From positions 1 to 50,153 of the forward strand of contig NZ_JAHLLW010000024.1 of NCBI RefSeq assembly GCF_019426345.1: a DNA stretch of 50,153 nucleotides, in the 5' to 3' direction. The notes below the pieces were generated by a model that worked only from the letters and a program-made list of their open reading frames with translations, had not been told where the DNA came from and ran no database searches. A program made the translations under genes and the position numbers. Shown here piece by piece: positions 1-8,001 of this stretch. How positions within the stretch are numbered: the stretch's first letter is position 1; every line of letters begins with the position of its first letter. This stretch comes from Marinomonas lutimaris (GTDB lineage: Bacteria > Pseudomonadota > Gammaproteobacteria > Pseudomonadales > Marinomonadaceae).

Positions 1-257
1 ACAGCCGAAGGAAATCGAGTTGGGAATAGGAACGCTTTTGACTCTGTCGCCAGTTGGATGAGTGATGGGCCTGGGCTAACTTGGCCTTTCTGGAAAATCG
101 GTTTGCTCTCGGTATCGAATCCGATAGAAGCCTCGTTTTCTAGCTCTTTTATGGCTTGTGCGGCATCAAGCTCGTTTTCAACGATGTAGATGTCGGAAAG
201 ACCAAGGCCAATATACAAAGGTAATTCGCTGATCTGTTCCTTAGTAGGACGTTCCAT
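1..257 (-). CDS. 3'-5' exonuclease domain protein (DEDD superfamily), partial at window edge
   Basis: Only the N-terminal 85 or so residues are inside the window; the gene runs off the left edge. The reading frame starts at an ATG at 257 and is open to base 1. Residues 50-56 read GFDTESK, which matches ExoI (DxE) of DEDD-type 3'-5' exonucleases (RNase D/WRN exonuclease-like). It is followed by a segment ending LIQLAT, the usual second strand of that fold. These enzymes remove nucleotides from 3' ends with two metal ions. ExoII and ExoIII lie outside the window, so the family is supported but DNA versus RNA specificity is not. The gene follows the TPR-like gene at 286-705 with a 28-base gap and is probably co-transcribed with it. 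Confidence 0.75.
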   Translation of the reverse strand, partial: MERPTKEQISELPLYIGLGLSDIYIVENELDAAQAIKELENEASIGFDTESKPIFQKGQVSPGPSLIQLATESKAFLFPTRFPSA

Positions 258-285
258 TCTTTGTCTCTTTTTTTCTCTTGTTTCT

Positions 286-705
286 TTAAGCTTTTTTTAG
301 ATCAAATAGCACGTCATGAATTTCCGCTTTTAGCTCTTTATCGATGATTTTATTGCTGTGGATTTTAGCTTGTTCAAGATATTCGATGGCACTAGCGTTA
401 TCGCCAAGCTCTATTTTCAATTGAGCAGCTGCGAAGCCGATGGAAGATAGATAGTCTTTTGAGTTAATAGCAGCGGCTTTTTCTAAGGCTTTATCGTAGA
501 TAGCAATCGCTTGTTCTAAATCGTCGGTAAAGTCGCCAAGGGTTTCCCATTGAACTGGGTGATCTTTGTCTGTGTCGTCGTTGTCGTCACAGATGGCTTT
601 CAATTCTGCATAATAAGCATCAAAGCCCGCTTGGTCTTTTTTGTTAGCGCAGGTCATGAGTTCTTTGGCTAAAAAAAGCACTTCTTTGTATATTTTAGTG
701 TTCAT
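286..705 (-). CDS. small TPR-like hypothetical protein
   Basis: A 139-residue acidic, soluble, helix-rich protein without a signal peptide or membrane segment. Residues 60-115 contain two helical hairpins that look like tetratricopeptide repeats (for example the stretch around QAIAIYDKALEKAAA and the one around SAIEYLEQAKIHS). TPR proteins usually act as protein-binding adaptors. No enzymatic motif is visible and I do not recognise a named family. It starts with ATG at 705 and stops 28 bases before the exonuclease gene on the same strand. The two are likely one transcript, which hints at a link to nucleic-acid processing, but that is inference from position only. Confidence 0.6.
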   Translation of the reverse strand: MNTKIYKEVLFLAKELMTCANKKDQAGFDAYYAELKAICDDNDDTDKDHPVQWETLGDFTDDLEQAIAIYDKALEKAAAINSKDYLSSIGFAAAQLKIELGDNASAIEYLEQAKIHSNKIIDKELKAEIHDVLFDLKKA

Positions 706-816
706 ATTTCACTCTGTTTTAAGCATTCGATTATGTAATAACGAGTATGGTAATTTTAATAGATGATTTATGACAGCTTTTCGCTGGGTTCTTAACAAAT
801 AATAGGAGTTATCTAA

Positions 817-1221
817 ATGCAAGTTCATGAATGTGTCTCTTTTATATTGCTAAAAGACGATCAGGTGTTGTTAGAGAAACGCGCTAAAGACAAAGAATAT
901 GATCCAAGTCTGATTGCGATTCCTGGTGGTCATATGGAGCTAGGAGAAACACAAGAACAAGCCTTGTTACGAGAGCTAAAAGAAGAGCTAGATATCGTCC
1001 CGACGTCTTATGTCCACTTGTGTTCTCTGTATCATCCAACAGGTGAGCTTCAACTCATTCACTATTACGTCGTCAATAGTTGGGAAGGTAAGATATTGTC
1101 TCTAGAGGCAGACGAAGTGACTTGGTATTTTCTTGATTCTAATCCTCTAGAAGTTGAGGCTGATAAAGTGGCATTGGCTGAGTATCGTAGGCTTAAAAAT
1201 GCAGGCGTTGACTTAGGTTAA
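817..1221 (+). CDS. NUDIX hydrolase
   Basis: A 134-residue single-domain protein with a Nudix box at about residues 37-59: a Gly, five residues, Glu, seven residues, then RELKEELDI. The usual RE-x-x-EE core that binds the metal is intact; the Gly near the end of the consensus is Asp here. Nudix enzymes hydrolyse nucleoside diphosphates linked to another group, such as oxidised nucleotides, NADH or ADP-sugars. The substrate cannot be read from this sequence. An AGGAG-like ribosome site (taggag) lies about nine bases before the ATG. The gene is monocistronic, and a terminator hairpin follows within the 3' end of the convergent MFS gene. Confidence 0.85.
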   Translation: MQVHECVSFILLKDDQVLLEKRAKDKEYDPSLIAIPGGHMELGETQEQALLRELKEELDIVPTSYVHLCSLYHPTGELQLIHYYVVNSWEGKILSLEADEVTWYFLDSNPLEVEADKVALAEYRRLKNAGVDLG

Positions 1222-1274
1222 CAACGCCCTTTGTTGAGCTTATGTATAGCTCAAAAATTAGATCAACGACGCAA

Positions 1275-2471
1275 TCAATAGCTCTGCACTTGCAGGGCTT
1301 TTTGCCCTCGAATCAAGCTCACTTCAGCCAAAACAACGATCCCCAATACCAACCAAGATCCCATGATGACGCCGCTCCAACCATCCGCTTGCCAGAAAGG
1401 GTCAAGATAAAACCCACCAAGACTGGCGCCTAGATAGTAAAATACCAAATACAAGGAAGAGGCACTGGCTTTGGCATGTTTGGCATTACGACTCACAAAG
1501 CTACTGGTAGTAGAATGACATAAGAAGAAGCCAAAGCTGTTTATCAATAAACCCGCGATAATCGACAATAAAGAGTCGCCCAATGTAACTAACGAGCCAA
1601 ACATGAAGATGCAGGTACCTAATACCATAATGTTGGGTTGGCTCCAGCGTTTGGCAAGCTTGCCTGAAATCGCCGAACCCAAGGTGCCAGACAAGTAAGT
1701 TAAGAAAAGCAAACCAACGTATTTAGCCGTTAAGCTGTAAGGCGCGGCCTCCAAGACGAAAGTCACATAACTGTATTGATTGATAAAAATGAAGAAGCTA
1801 AAACCACCGATGAAATAACTGGTTAATAAGCGACGATTCTGCAGATGGCTTTTCATGTTCATCAGGATATGACCAACACGCAGTGGTTTTGCTTCAAAGT
1901 GCTGTGATTTTGGCAGTAGAAAGAAAAAGGCTAATAAACAAATTAAACTAATCACACTCATGACGCCAAAAGTTGCCGAGCGTCCTAGCCATTCACCAAC
2001 AAAACCACCAATCAGACGGCCACCAATGCCACCTAACGTGTTACCACTGATGTACAAGCCAACCGCAACCATCAAGGCTTCTGGTGTATATTCGTCGCCC
2101 AAGTAAGCAACGGCAATAGCAGGCAACCCAGCTAGAAAGAAACCTTGCAGGGCACGCAATGCCAATAATGATTCGTAACTTTGTACTAGGGATAAACAGA
2201 AAGTAGTCAAAGTAATACCAACCATGGTCATCACCATAATCCCTTTGCGACCTAAGGCATCTGAAATTGGACCGTAGAAAAGCAAGGATATGCCCAACGT
2301 CAGAGTTGTAATAGTAAAGCTACCGCTGGCTTGTAATGGACTAATGGAAAATTCGTTGGCAATCATTGGTAGCAAAGGCTGCGTCACGTACACATTGGCA
2401 AAAATCATAAAAGAGCCAATGACTAGAGCCAAGGTTCCTCGCCAAAATACCGAACTACCTACTTCTATCAC
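1275..2471 (-). CDS. MFS transporter, YnfM/arabinose-efflux-like
   Basis: A 398-residue, very hydrophobic protein with about 12 membrane segments. It carries the MFS loop 2-3 signature (GPISDALGRKG, about residues 67-77) and the N-terminal Tyr-Val-Thr-Gln-Pro-Leu-Leu-Pro stretch typical of the YnfM/YdhP drug-efflux-like group. Such proteins export small molecules in exchange for protons at the inner membrane; the substrate is unknown. It is transcribed divergently from the LysR regulator at 2586 with 114 bases between them. That is the standard arrangement for a LysR protein controlling an efflux gene. The final 10 codons double as the NUDIX-gene terminator on the other strand. Confidence 0.85.
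   Translation of the reverse strand: MIEVGSSVFWRGTLALVIGSFMIFANVYVTQPLLPMIANEFSISPLQASGSFTITTLTLGISLLFYGPISDALGRKGIMVMTMVGITLTTFCLSLVQSYESLLALRALQGFFLAGLPAIAVAYLGDEYTPEALMVAVGLYISGNTLGGIGGRLIGGFVGEWLGRSATFGVMSVISLICLLAFFFLLPKSQHFEAKPLRVGHILMNMKSHLQNRRLLTSYFIGGFSFFIFINQYSYVTFVLEAAPYSLTAKYVGLLFLTYLSGTLGSAISGKLAKRWSQPNIMVLGTCIFMFGSLVTLGDSLLSIIAGLLINSFGFFLCHSTTSSFVSRNAKHAKASASSLYLVFYYLGASLGGFYLDPFWQADGWSGVIMGSWLVLGIVVLAEVSLIRGQKALQVQSY
1279..1303 (+). terminator. intrinsic terminator of the NUDIX gene, overlapping the MFS gene end
   Basis: A 9-bp stem (agctctgca / tgcagggct, one G-T pair) with a two-base apical gap is followed by a run of T. It lies inside the last codons of the convergent MFS gene, whose stop is at 1275. 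Confidence 0.6.
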
Positions 2472-2535
2472 AGCAAAACTCCACAGACATCAAAAACAAA
2501 TCAAACAAATATTATTGCGATACTATACGCCTCAC

Positions 2536-2568
2536 CATTTTATCAATAAAATATATTCATTTTATCAA
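2536..2568. promoter_or_regulatory. candidate LysR operator: direct and inverted repeats
   Basis: The 11-bp sequence cattttatcaa occurs at 2536-2546 and again at 2558-2568, exactly 22 bp (two helical turns) apart. Overlapping it is an inverted repeat, ataaaat-N6-attttat, at 2546-2565. It sits between the divergent MFS and LysR start codons, where LysR proteins normally bind. Confidence 0.45.
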
Positions 2569-2585
2569 ATCCATAAGAGTTATTG

Positions 2586-3467
2586 ATGGACATTAAACCG
2601 CTACGTTATTTCATTGCGATTGCAAAAACAGAAAGCTTTACCAAAGCCGCTCAGCAGCTTGGCGTTGCGCAGCCAGCTGTCAGTATGGCAATCAAAAAAT
2701 TAGAGACTGATTTAGGTTTAACCTTAATTCATCGAGCAGATAGAAATGTAGGGCTAACCGACGAAGGTAAAAAGCTGCTAACTCATGCTGAAAAAATCAT
2801 CCAAGCCACCGACGATGCCCTGTTAGAGATGAGTGAGCTAAAAGGATTGAGCCAAGGCGAAGTGCGCGTTGGTATTCCGAGCATGCTCGGCTCTTATTAC
2901 TTCCCGCCTATTCTGATGGCATTTCGCCATAAGTATCCAAGTATTGCCTTAAAAGTCATTGAGGGAGGAACTTGGCAGTTACAAAAGATGCTCGAAAATG
3001 GCGAATTAGATCTTAGTGTCATCGTCGCTGAAACACTTCCTGATAGTTTAGAAACTCAAGCGCTGATTCGAGAAGAAATGCTGGTAACCATTGCAACCGA
3101 CCATCCTTTCAGCCAACTAGACAGAATCTCACCAGAAGCCTTTTTTGATGAAGAACTGGTGATGTTTAAAGAAGGCTACTTTCACCGCCGTATTGTGGAC
3201 AAGCTGGCTAAAGCCTGTAAAAAAACGCCTAAAATTGGTTTTGAGACCAACTTGATTCCACTAATAAAATCCATTACCCAGCAAGGCTTTGGCATATCTA
3301 CCCTACTCGCCATGGTTATCGAAGAAGACGATGACCTAATTACTCGCTCTTTTGATCCACCAATCTGGCTAGACCTAGGTATTGCTTGGCGCAAAGACAG
3401 TTACCTTTCAAAAGCCAATCGCGCTTTTTTAGAGTTTGTCAGTGAGCATGGACAATATAAACGCTGA
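2586..3467 (+). CDS. LysR-family transcriptional regulator
   Basis: A 293-residue regulator with an N-terminal winged helix-turn-helix at about residues 3-60 (FTKAAQQLGVAQPAVSMAIKKLE is the recognition region) and a LysR substrate-binding domain at about 90-290. It resembles the CynR/CbbR-type branch. The open frame begins one codon earlier at a TTG; I prefer the ATG at 2586 because LysR proteins normally start with Met-Asp-Ile-Lys-style ends. It faces away from the MFS exporter and probably controls that gene and itself through the repeats at 2536-2568. The inducer is unknown. Confidence 0.88.
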   Translation: MDIKPLRYFIAIAKTESFTKAAQQLGVAQPAVSMAIKKLETDLGLTLIHRADRNVGLTDEGKKLLTHAEKIIQATDDALLEMSELKGLSQGEVRVGIPSMLGSYYFPPILMAFRHKYPSIALKVIEGGTWQLQKMLENGELDLSVIVAETLPDSLETQALIREEMLVTIATDHPFSQLDRISPEAFFDEELVMFKEGYFHRRIVDKLAKACKKTPKIGFETNLIPLIKSITQQGFGISTLLAMVIEEDDDLITRSFDPPIWLDLGIAWRKDSYLSKANRAFLEFVSEHGQYKR

Positions 3468-3473
3468 ACCAAT

Positions 3474-3508
3474 AAAAATGCCTGCCCTACACAACAACAG
3501 GACAGGCA
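3474..3508 (-). terminator. terminator downstream of the CbiM-like gene
   Basis: A 10-bp stem with one mismatch (tgcctgccct / aggacaggca). Read on the minus strand it is followed by five T, so it ends the 3530-4201 transcript. On the plus strand no T-run follows, so it suits the LysR gene less well. Confidence 0.55.
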
Positions 3509-3529
3509 CTTGGCATCATTAAAAGGTGT

Positions 3530-4201
3530 TTAGTGGAATAAGCGTGCTTCAAACAAAGAAGAGTTCTTGAAGCGATGCAAGCTTTTCGCACCGGCCAATA
3601 CGGCAAGATCAAGTACTGGTTCTAACAATACAACGCTCATATACGCCATACCAAACGTTGCCACAGAGACTAAGTTTTCAGCGCCGAAACCTTGGCCATA
3701 AAACGCCCAAAAAGCCACCCAAGCAACAATGCCACCTTGGTAAGTTAAGGACAGTTGCAACGCTTGCTTGTAGCTAATATCAACGTAAGCGGTATTGACC
3801 GCGATCGTACGACGGGCAACCGCAGACATGGCAAACAGAGGCAACAACAAGGTCGTCACGTTCATGCCATATTGAGGCAGATCAAACTGAGCAAAGAAAA
3901 CGCCTTGTGTTAACAAACCTAATATCAAACCAATAGAAGCAGCCGCAGGGCCAAAGATTAGAAAGAGTGTTGAGCCTAATATAAGATGAACTTCAGATAC
4001 ACCAACTGCGTGATGAGGCAAGAGTTCAAAAAAGGCAAAGACAAACAGAGTGGTTAACACACTACGACTGACTAAAGACAGCAGACCGTCTTTTTTTATC
4101 ATATCGATAGAGGCTTTCGCAGAAAAGCCAAACGCTACCAACGCCGTAGCGTAACTTAAAACAATTTTTGCGCCGTCAACGACGCCTGGTTCAATATGCA
4201 C
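3530..4201 (-). CDS. CbiM-like cobalt uptake membrane protein (ECF-type)
   Basis: A 223-residue protein with about six membrane helices. It begins Met-His-Ile, the N-terminus with which CbiM/NikM proteins bind Co or Ni, and has a conserved His at residue 72 (SEVHL) where CbiM has its second metal ligand. It would carry cobalt across the inner membrane. The start is a GTG at 4201 with a strong GGAGG site six bases upstream; no in-frame ATG fits the Met-His-Ile end. A cobalamin riboswitch lies in the leader, so uptake should fall when B12 is plentiful. The usual partners CbiN, CbiQ and CbiO are absent here. Cobalt rather than nickel is inferred from the riboswitch. Confidence 0.82.
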   Translation of the reverse strand: MHIEPGVVDGAKIVLSYATALVAFGFSAKASIDMIKKDGLLSLVSRSVLTTLFVFAFFELLPHHAVGVSEVHLILGSTLFLIFGPAAASIGLILGLLTQGVFFAQFDLPQYGMNVTTLLLPLFAMSAVARRTIAVNTAYVDISYKQALQLSLTYQGGIVAWVAFWAFYGQGFGAENLVSVATFGMAYMSVVLLEPVLDLAVLAGAKSLHRFKNSSLFEARLFH

Positions 4202-4295
4202 TATGTGCCTCCAAAATATGCTTCATACTCACCCGTATGATTCAAATTAACGGATTTTTGCATGGCAATATTTGCCGATAGCAAAACCCTAATCA

Positions 4296-4500
4296 ATGAA
4301 GGCCGGTCTCCGGACTGATAAGTGTTTGGCAGATCTGTATTTATTAAAGCCCCTCGTCCCTTCCCATTCAAAAAAATTTCTATCTATGAACAGTGGAAGC
4401 GAGAAAAATACACCACTTATTTACCGTTGCGGGGGCAGTACAGGGATTACTTAACAAAAAGCTCACCTGTTTCCCGTTTCACCCATAAGGGCACCTTCAC
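4296..4500 (-). ncRNA. cobalamin (B12) riboswitch
   Basis: Read on the minus strand the order of conserved blocks is typical. GGTGCC is at about 4495, followed by the GGGAA...GGTG region and CTGCCCCCGCAAC at 4438-4426. The B12-box-like GCTTCCACTG is at about 4400-4391, and the closing strand TCCGGAGACCGGCC ends at about 4301. It precedes the CbiM-like gene by about 95 bases. Cobalamin binding to this RNA normally blocks expression of the downstream gene. Short hairpins between it and the GTG start could be the expression platform, but I cannot fold it here. An 84-codon open frame on the plus strand across this element is not a gene. Confidence 0.92.
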
Positions 4501-4663
4501 AAGAACTGGTATTCATGATCTTAATGCAAGATTAATAACCGATTACCAGAGATTCGAAGCGTACGGTTTAACTTAAATTTTAGCAACTAAAGTAATGGAA
4601 ATACTGAACGCTTAACGAACACCCTTCATACAAAGAAGAAAGGCATTCATAATTTGGAAAATT

Positions 4664-5746
4664 TTAAGAAGGTTTACGCCCAGATAAAGAGCTACGAGCA
4701 TTCATACGCGACTCAATATTCTTCAGCAAGGAAGTTCTATGAAAGATAGTACCGCCAATAATCCCAATCGCACTACCAATAGAAATATCGATCAAACGAT
4801 GTTCTAGTAAAACCACAGTCGTCATATTGACACTCGTAATTTCAGCCATAATAACCGTTAACGGTGTAATAAAAATCACAGCTGCACCATAGTTCTTTAT
4901 GATCAGCAACTCCACGACAAATTGAAAGAAGATCATACTTAACGCTAAAACCCAATAATTTGGATGTAAAGAAAACAAGCACCAAGCGACTCCCATACCA
5001 ATTGCCGTACCCACAATACGATGAACATTTCGGTGCCAGATCATACGATAAGTCGCACCTTGTAAAACAGCTGCACAAGAAATTGGTACCCAAAGTGCAT
5101 TAGGTAATTCAAGTAAAACAGCAACGAGATAAGAGAGAGAGATAAAGAAAGCCACCAAAGCAGCCTCTAAAATAATCGCATTAACCTGAGTATCTGTTTC
5201 TACTTTTGTTATCGGCAGATCATTTGCACCAGTCATCAGACTATAAATAAACGCCAAACCACAAGATAACATTCCCCCTAAAGCGACCATACCGATATTT
5301 GATGACCACTTACTTAAATCAAAAGGTAAATAAATCGCCAAAGCAGAAACAAGAATAAAGAAAAAGCTACCGGGAGGAGATAGACAATAATATCGGGTAA
5401 TAACAATCGCGCCGAAGGACAGTAGCCCAAGAGCAAAAACAGCAACGTAAGGGTTGAAACTAGAAAGAGAGCCTATTGTAAAACACACCATGAAACCAAA
5501 AGAGCACATGGCGAGAGTCACCATTCGATGTGCTGTACGAGTTTTAGGCAAATATAAAATAACCATTGCTCCTAAACTAGACAAGGTCGCTACTGCAAAT
5601 TGATTTGTCGCGGCGCCAATCAAGGCAGGAATACCAACACAAACAGCAGCAAGTACTGCAAGGTGCCAAGGACGCTTAACGTCACTCCACGAAAAAAGCC
5701 CCTTTAATTGGGTTAATAAAACATTCAACAAGCATACACCCCACAA
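4664..5746 (-). CDS. FUSC-like inner membrane protein (aromatic acid/fusaric acid exporter family)
   Basis: About 360 residues arranged as two similar hydrophobic halves (about residues 28-170 and 190-335) separated by a short hydrophilic segment, with about ten membrane helices. This matches the FUSC/ArAE-type membrane domain without the large cytoplasmic part of full AaeB proteins. Such proteins are linked to export of aromatic acids, but the substrate is not visible. The start is uncertain: no in-frame ATG exists, TTG at 5746 gives the longest form, and TTG codons at 5731 or 5728 have a GGGGT sequence upstream. It lies upstream of the riboswitch-CbiM unit and diverges from the OFA transporter. 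Confidence 0.7.
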   Translation of the reverse strand: MWGVCLLNVLLTQLKGLFSWSDVKRPWHLAVLAAVCVGIPALIGAATNQFAVATLSSLGAMVILYLPKTRTAHRMVTLAMCSFGFMVCFTIGSLSSFNPYVAVFALGLLSFGAIVITRYYCLSPPGSFFFILVSALAIYLPFDLSKWSSNIGMVALGGMLSCGLAFIYSLMTGANDLPITKVETDTQVNAIILEAALVAFFISLSYLVAVLLELPNALWVPISCAAVLQGATYRMIWHRNVHRIVGTAIGMGVAWCLFSLHPNYWVLALSMIFFQFVVELLIIKNYGAAVIFITPLTVIMAEITSVNMTTVVLLEHRLIDISIGSAIGIIGGTIFHRTSLLKNIESRMNARSSLSGRKPS

Positions 5747-5749
5747 AAT

Positions 5750-5893
5750 TGTTTAGTGGGTAAACATTATAACATCATTATCACGCTTCAATTCTGAAAA
5801 ACTTCAAACATAAATTTCACAGTTCTGGTAAAACCAACATCCATATAGTTTAGATGAGAAAAACTAAACAATTATTTGAGTAAAACTGTTTAG
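5750..5893. promoter_or_regulatory. repeated TGTTTA palindromes between divergent transporter genes
   Basis: In this AT-rich gap of about 280 bases there is tgttta-gtggg-taaaca at 5750-5766, gtttag-N10-ctaaac at 5848-5869 and a half-site tgtttag at 5887-5893. Repeated half-sites between two divergent transporter genes look like regulator-binding sites. No regulator gene is adjacent. Confidence 0.35.
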
Positions 5894-6030
5894 AAAGATA
5901 AAAAATCATCTTATTGGTCAATGTTTTATAAATAGCTATATATTTATTCCATAAAAAAATTTTATAATCTTTTTTGTAAGTTTTTGTTCGTACCGCCTAC
6001 TAAATAATGATTTCTGCAAGGACACAGATT

Positions 6031-7749
6031 ATGAACCTGATCCGCACTCTCCTATCCTTTTTAATGAAGGATAAAATAATTGCCTCACCCAATTTTAACC
6101 GTTGGCTGGTACCACCAGCCTCAATAGCCATTCACCTATGTATTGGTTCTGTTTATGCTTGGAGTATTTTTAACCCAGCATTAACGAAAGAGTTTGGTGT
6201 TGTAACCAGCGCTGCACAAGACTGGAGTCTTAGCAGTGTTGTATGGATATTCTCTGTTGCTATTGTTTTTCTGGGTCTATCTGCTGCAATCGCAGGTAAA
6301 TGGCTAGAAGAAGTTGGCCCTCGTTGTGTTGGTGTAACAGCAGCATTCCTTTGGGGCGGCGGCTTTATTATCGGCAGCGTGGGTATTTCAACTCATCAGT
6401 TGTGGTTGGTCTATCTAGGGTATGGCGTTTTAGGTGGCTGTGGTTTAGGGCTTGGTTACGTGTCCCCAGTTTCTACACTACTTCGCTGGTTCCCAGATAA
6501 GCGCGGTATGGCCACAGGTATGGCGATTATGGGATTCGGTGGCGGCGCAATGATTGGCGCACCGCTAAAAACCTTTTTATTAGAAAAATTCGCAGTAGCT
6601 CCAACGTATCTTGGACCTGAATCTGCGGTTAGTCTCATTACCGAAGGCGGTAGACGCTTTGCAGAAATGGCAAGTGGCAAAATAGAAGTGGTTGTTGCCA
6701 GCGCTTCTGAAGCGGCAAAACTACCTGTTCCAGGTGATGCCGGTGTTTACGTGGTTGGGACAGGCAATACCGGTGCTGCTAGTGTTTTCTTAACGCTTGG
6801 TATTGTGTATTTCATTATCATGATGATTGCTTCGTTTGCTTATCGCGTTCCGCCTAAAGATTGGAAACCTGAAGGTTGGACTCCACCAGCAAAAGATGTG
6901 GCCAACACTATGATCAGCCGTAATCATGTCCATATTGATCAAGCCCTAAAGACGCCTCAGTTTTGGCTGTTGTGGATTGTATTGTGCTTTAACGTGACTG
7001 CTGGTATCGGTGTAATCGGCATTGCTAAAACAATGATGACGGAAATCTTCGGATCAACCCTTCCGACTATCGCCACAGCAAGTTTTGCTGGCACTTATGT
7101 TTTGATGATTTCTGTTTTTAATATGTGTGGTCGATTCTTCTGGGCATCAACATCAGACTTCATTGGACGCAAAAACACCTACCACTGCTTTTTCGTACTC
7201 GGCACAATTCTGTACCTATCTATCCCTTACGCGGCGTCAGCTGTAAGTGCAGATCCATCCGTTACTTGGCTGGTTATGTTCTACGCAGCAACCATGATTA
7301 TTTTCACTATGTACGGCGGTGGCTTTGCTACGATTCCAGCTTACTTAGCGGATATTTTTGGTACGCTACATGTTGGTGGTATACACGGTCGATTACTTAC
7401 TGCATGGGCAACCGCTGGTGTACTAGGACCTTTTGTTATTACTTACTTAAGAAACCTATCGGTGGAAAACGCGATTAACGATTTAGTCAGTAAAATTGAC
7501 CCTGCCGCATTTGAACAAAAATTCAATGCGTCCGTTTCTCAGCTAAATGAGCTAATCGCCGCAAAATCAGTGACCGTAGCTAAACTGATGGAAATTGCCC
7601 CTGCTGGCACAGTCGATCCAACATCGAGTCTTTATAATACAACAATGTATGTAATGGCAGGTTTGTTAATTGTCGGCTTCTTTGCCAATTTAATGGTGCG
7701 ACCAGTTAATGAAAAACACCATGTGGAAAAAACACACCCTAACCTATAG
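6031..7749 (+). CDS. OFA-family MFS transporter (oxalate/formate antiporter type)
   Basis: A 572-residue major facilitator protein. The N-terminal membrane segment (IHLCIGSVYAWSIF) and the LGGCGLGLGYVSP and FPDKRGMATG motifs are characteristic of the oxalate:formate antiporter family, which also includes the pyruvate carrier YhjX. A hydrophilic insert at about residues 190-250 contains GVYVVGTGNTG, seen in long OFA proteins, and a second polar loop lies near residues 485-535. The ATG at 6031 has AAGGA eight bases before it; the frame could open at 6007 but without a good ribosome site. The exact substrate (a small carboxylate) is inferred from the family. A terminator follows. Confidence 0.85.
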   Translation: MNLIRTLLSFLMKDKIIASPNFNRWLVPPASIAIHLCIGSVYAWSIFNPALTKEFGVVTSAAQDWSLSSVVWIFSVAIVFLGLSAAIAGKWLEEVGPRCVGVTAAFLWGGGFIIGSVGISTHQLWLVYLGYGVLGGCGLGLGYVSPVSTLLRWFPDKRGMATGMAIMGFGGGAMIGAPLKTFLLEKFAVAPTYLGPESAVSLITEGGRRFAEMASGKIEVVVASASEAAKLPVPGDAGVYVVGTGNTGAASVFLTLGIVYFIIMMIASFAYRVPPKDWKPEGWTPPAKDVANTMISRNHVHIDQALKTPQFWLLWIVLCFNVTAGIGVIGIAKTMMTEIFGSTLPTIATASFAGTYVLMISVFNMCGRFFWASTSDFIGRKNTYHCFFVLGTILYLSIPYAASAVSADPSVTWLVMFYAATMIIFTMYGGGFATIPAYLADIFGTLHVGGIHGRLLTAWATAGVLGPFVITYLRNLSVENAINDLVSKIDPAAFEQKFNASVSQLNELIAAKSVTVAKLMEIAPAGTVDPTSSLYNTTMYVMAGLLIVGFFANLMVRPVNEKHHVEKTHPNL

Positions 7750-7786
7750 TCGTTAACATAAACATACAATCGATCACAAAAATACC

Positions 7787-7823
7787 AAGCCAACAAGACA
7801 AATTCTGCCTTGTTGGCTTTTGC
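7787..7823 (+). terminator. terminator of the OFA transporter gene
   Basis: A perfect 11-bp stem (aagccaacaag / cttgttggctt) with an 11-base loop ends in a short T-run, 38 bases after the stop codon. Confidence 0.7.
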
Positions 7824-8001
7824 ATAAAGTGTTTTGATGAAATAAAAAGCAATCAAGCTTCTCTTTAGGATTACTAAAAAGTTTACAAATTCATTCACAG
7901 CCATTATTTAGCAACAAAAATAAAGATCACTATAATAATAAAAGCTTTATCCAATGCGGTACTAATCTGATTAAAAGCATACTTCAAAAAGGAATTACTT
8001 C

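Noticed and set aside
4322..4576. An 84-codon open frame on the plus strand
   Set aside because: It lies across the cobalamin riboswitch, read on the wrong strand, and its protein has no recognisable features.
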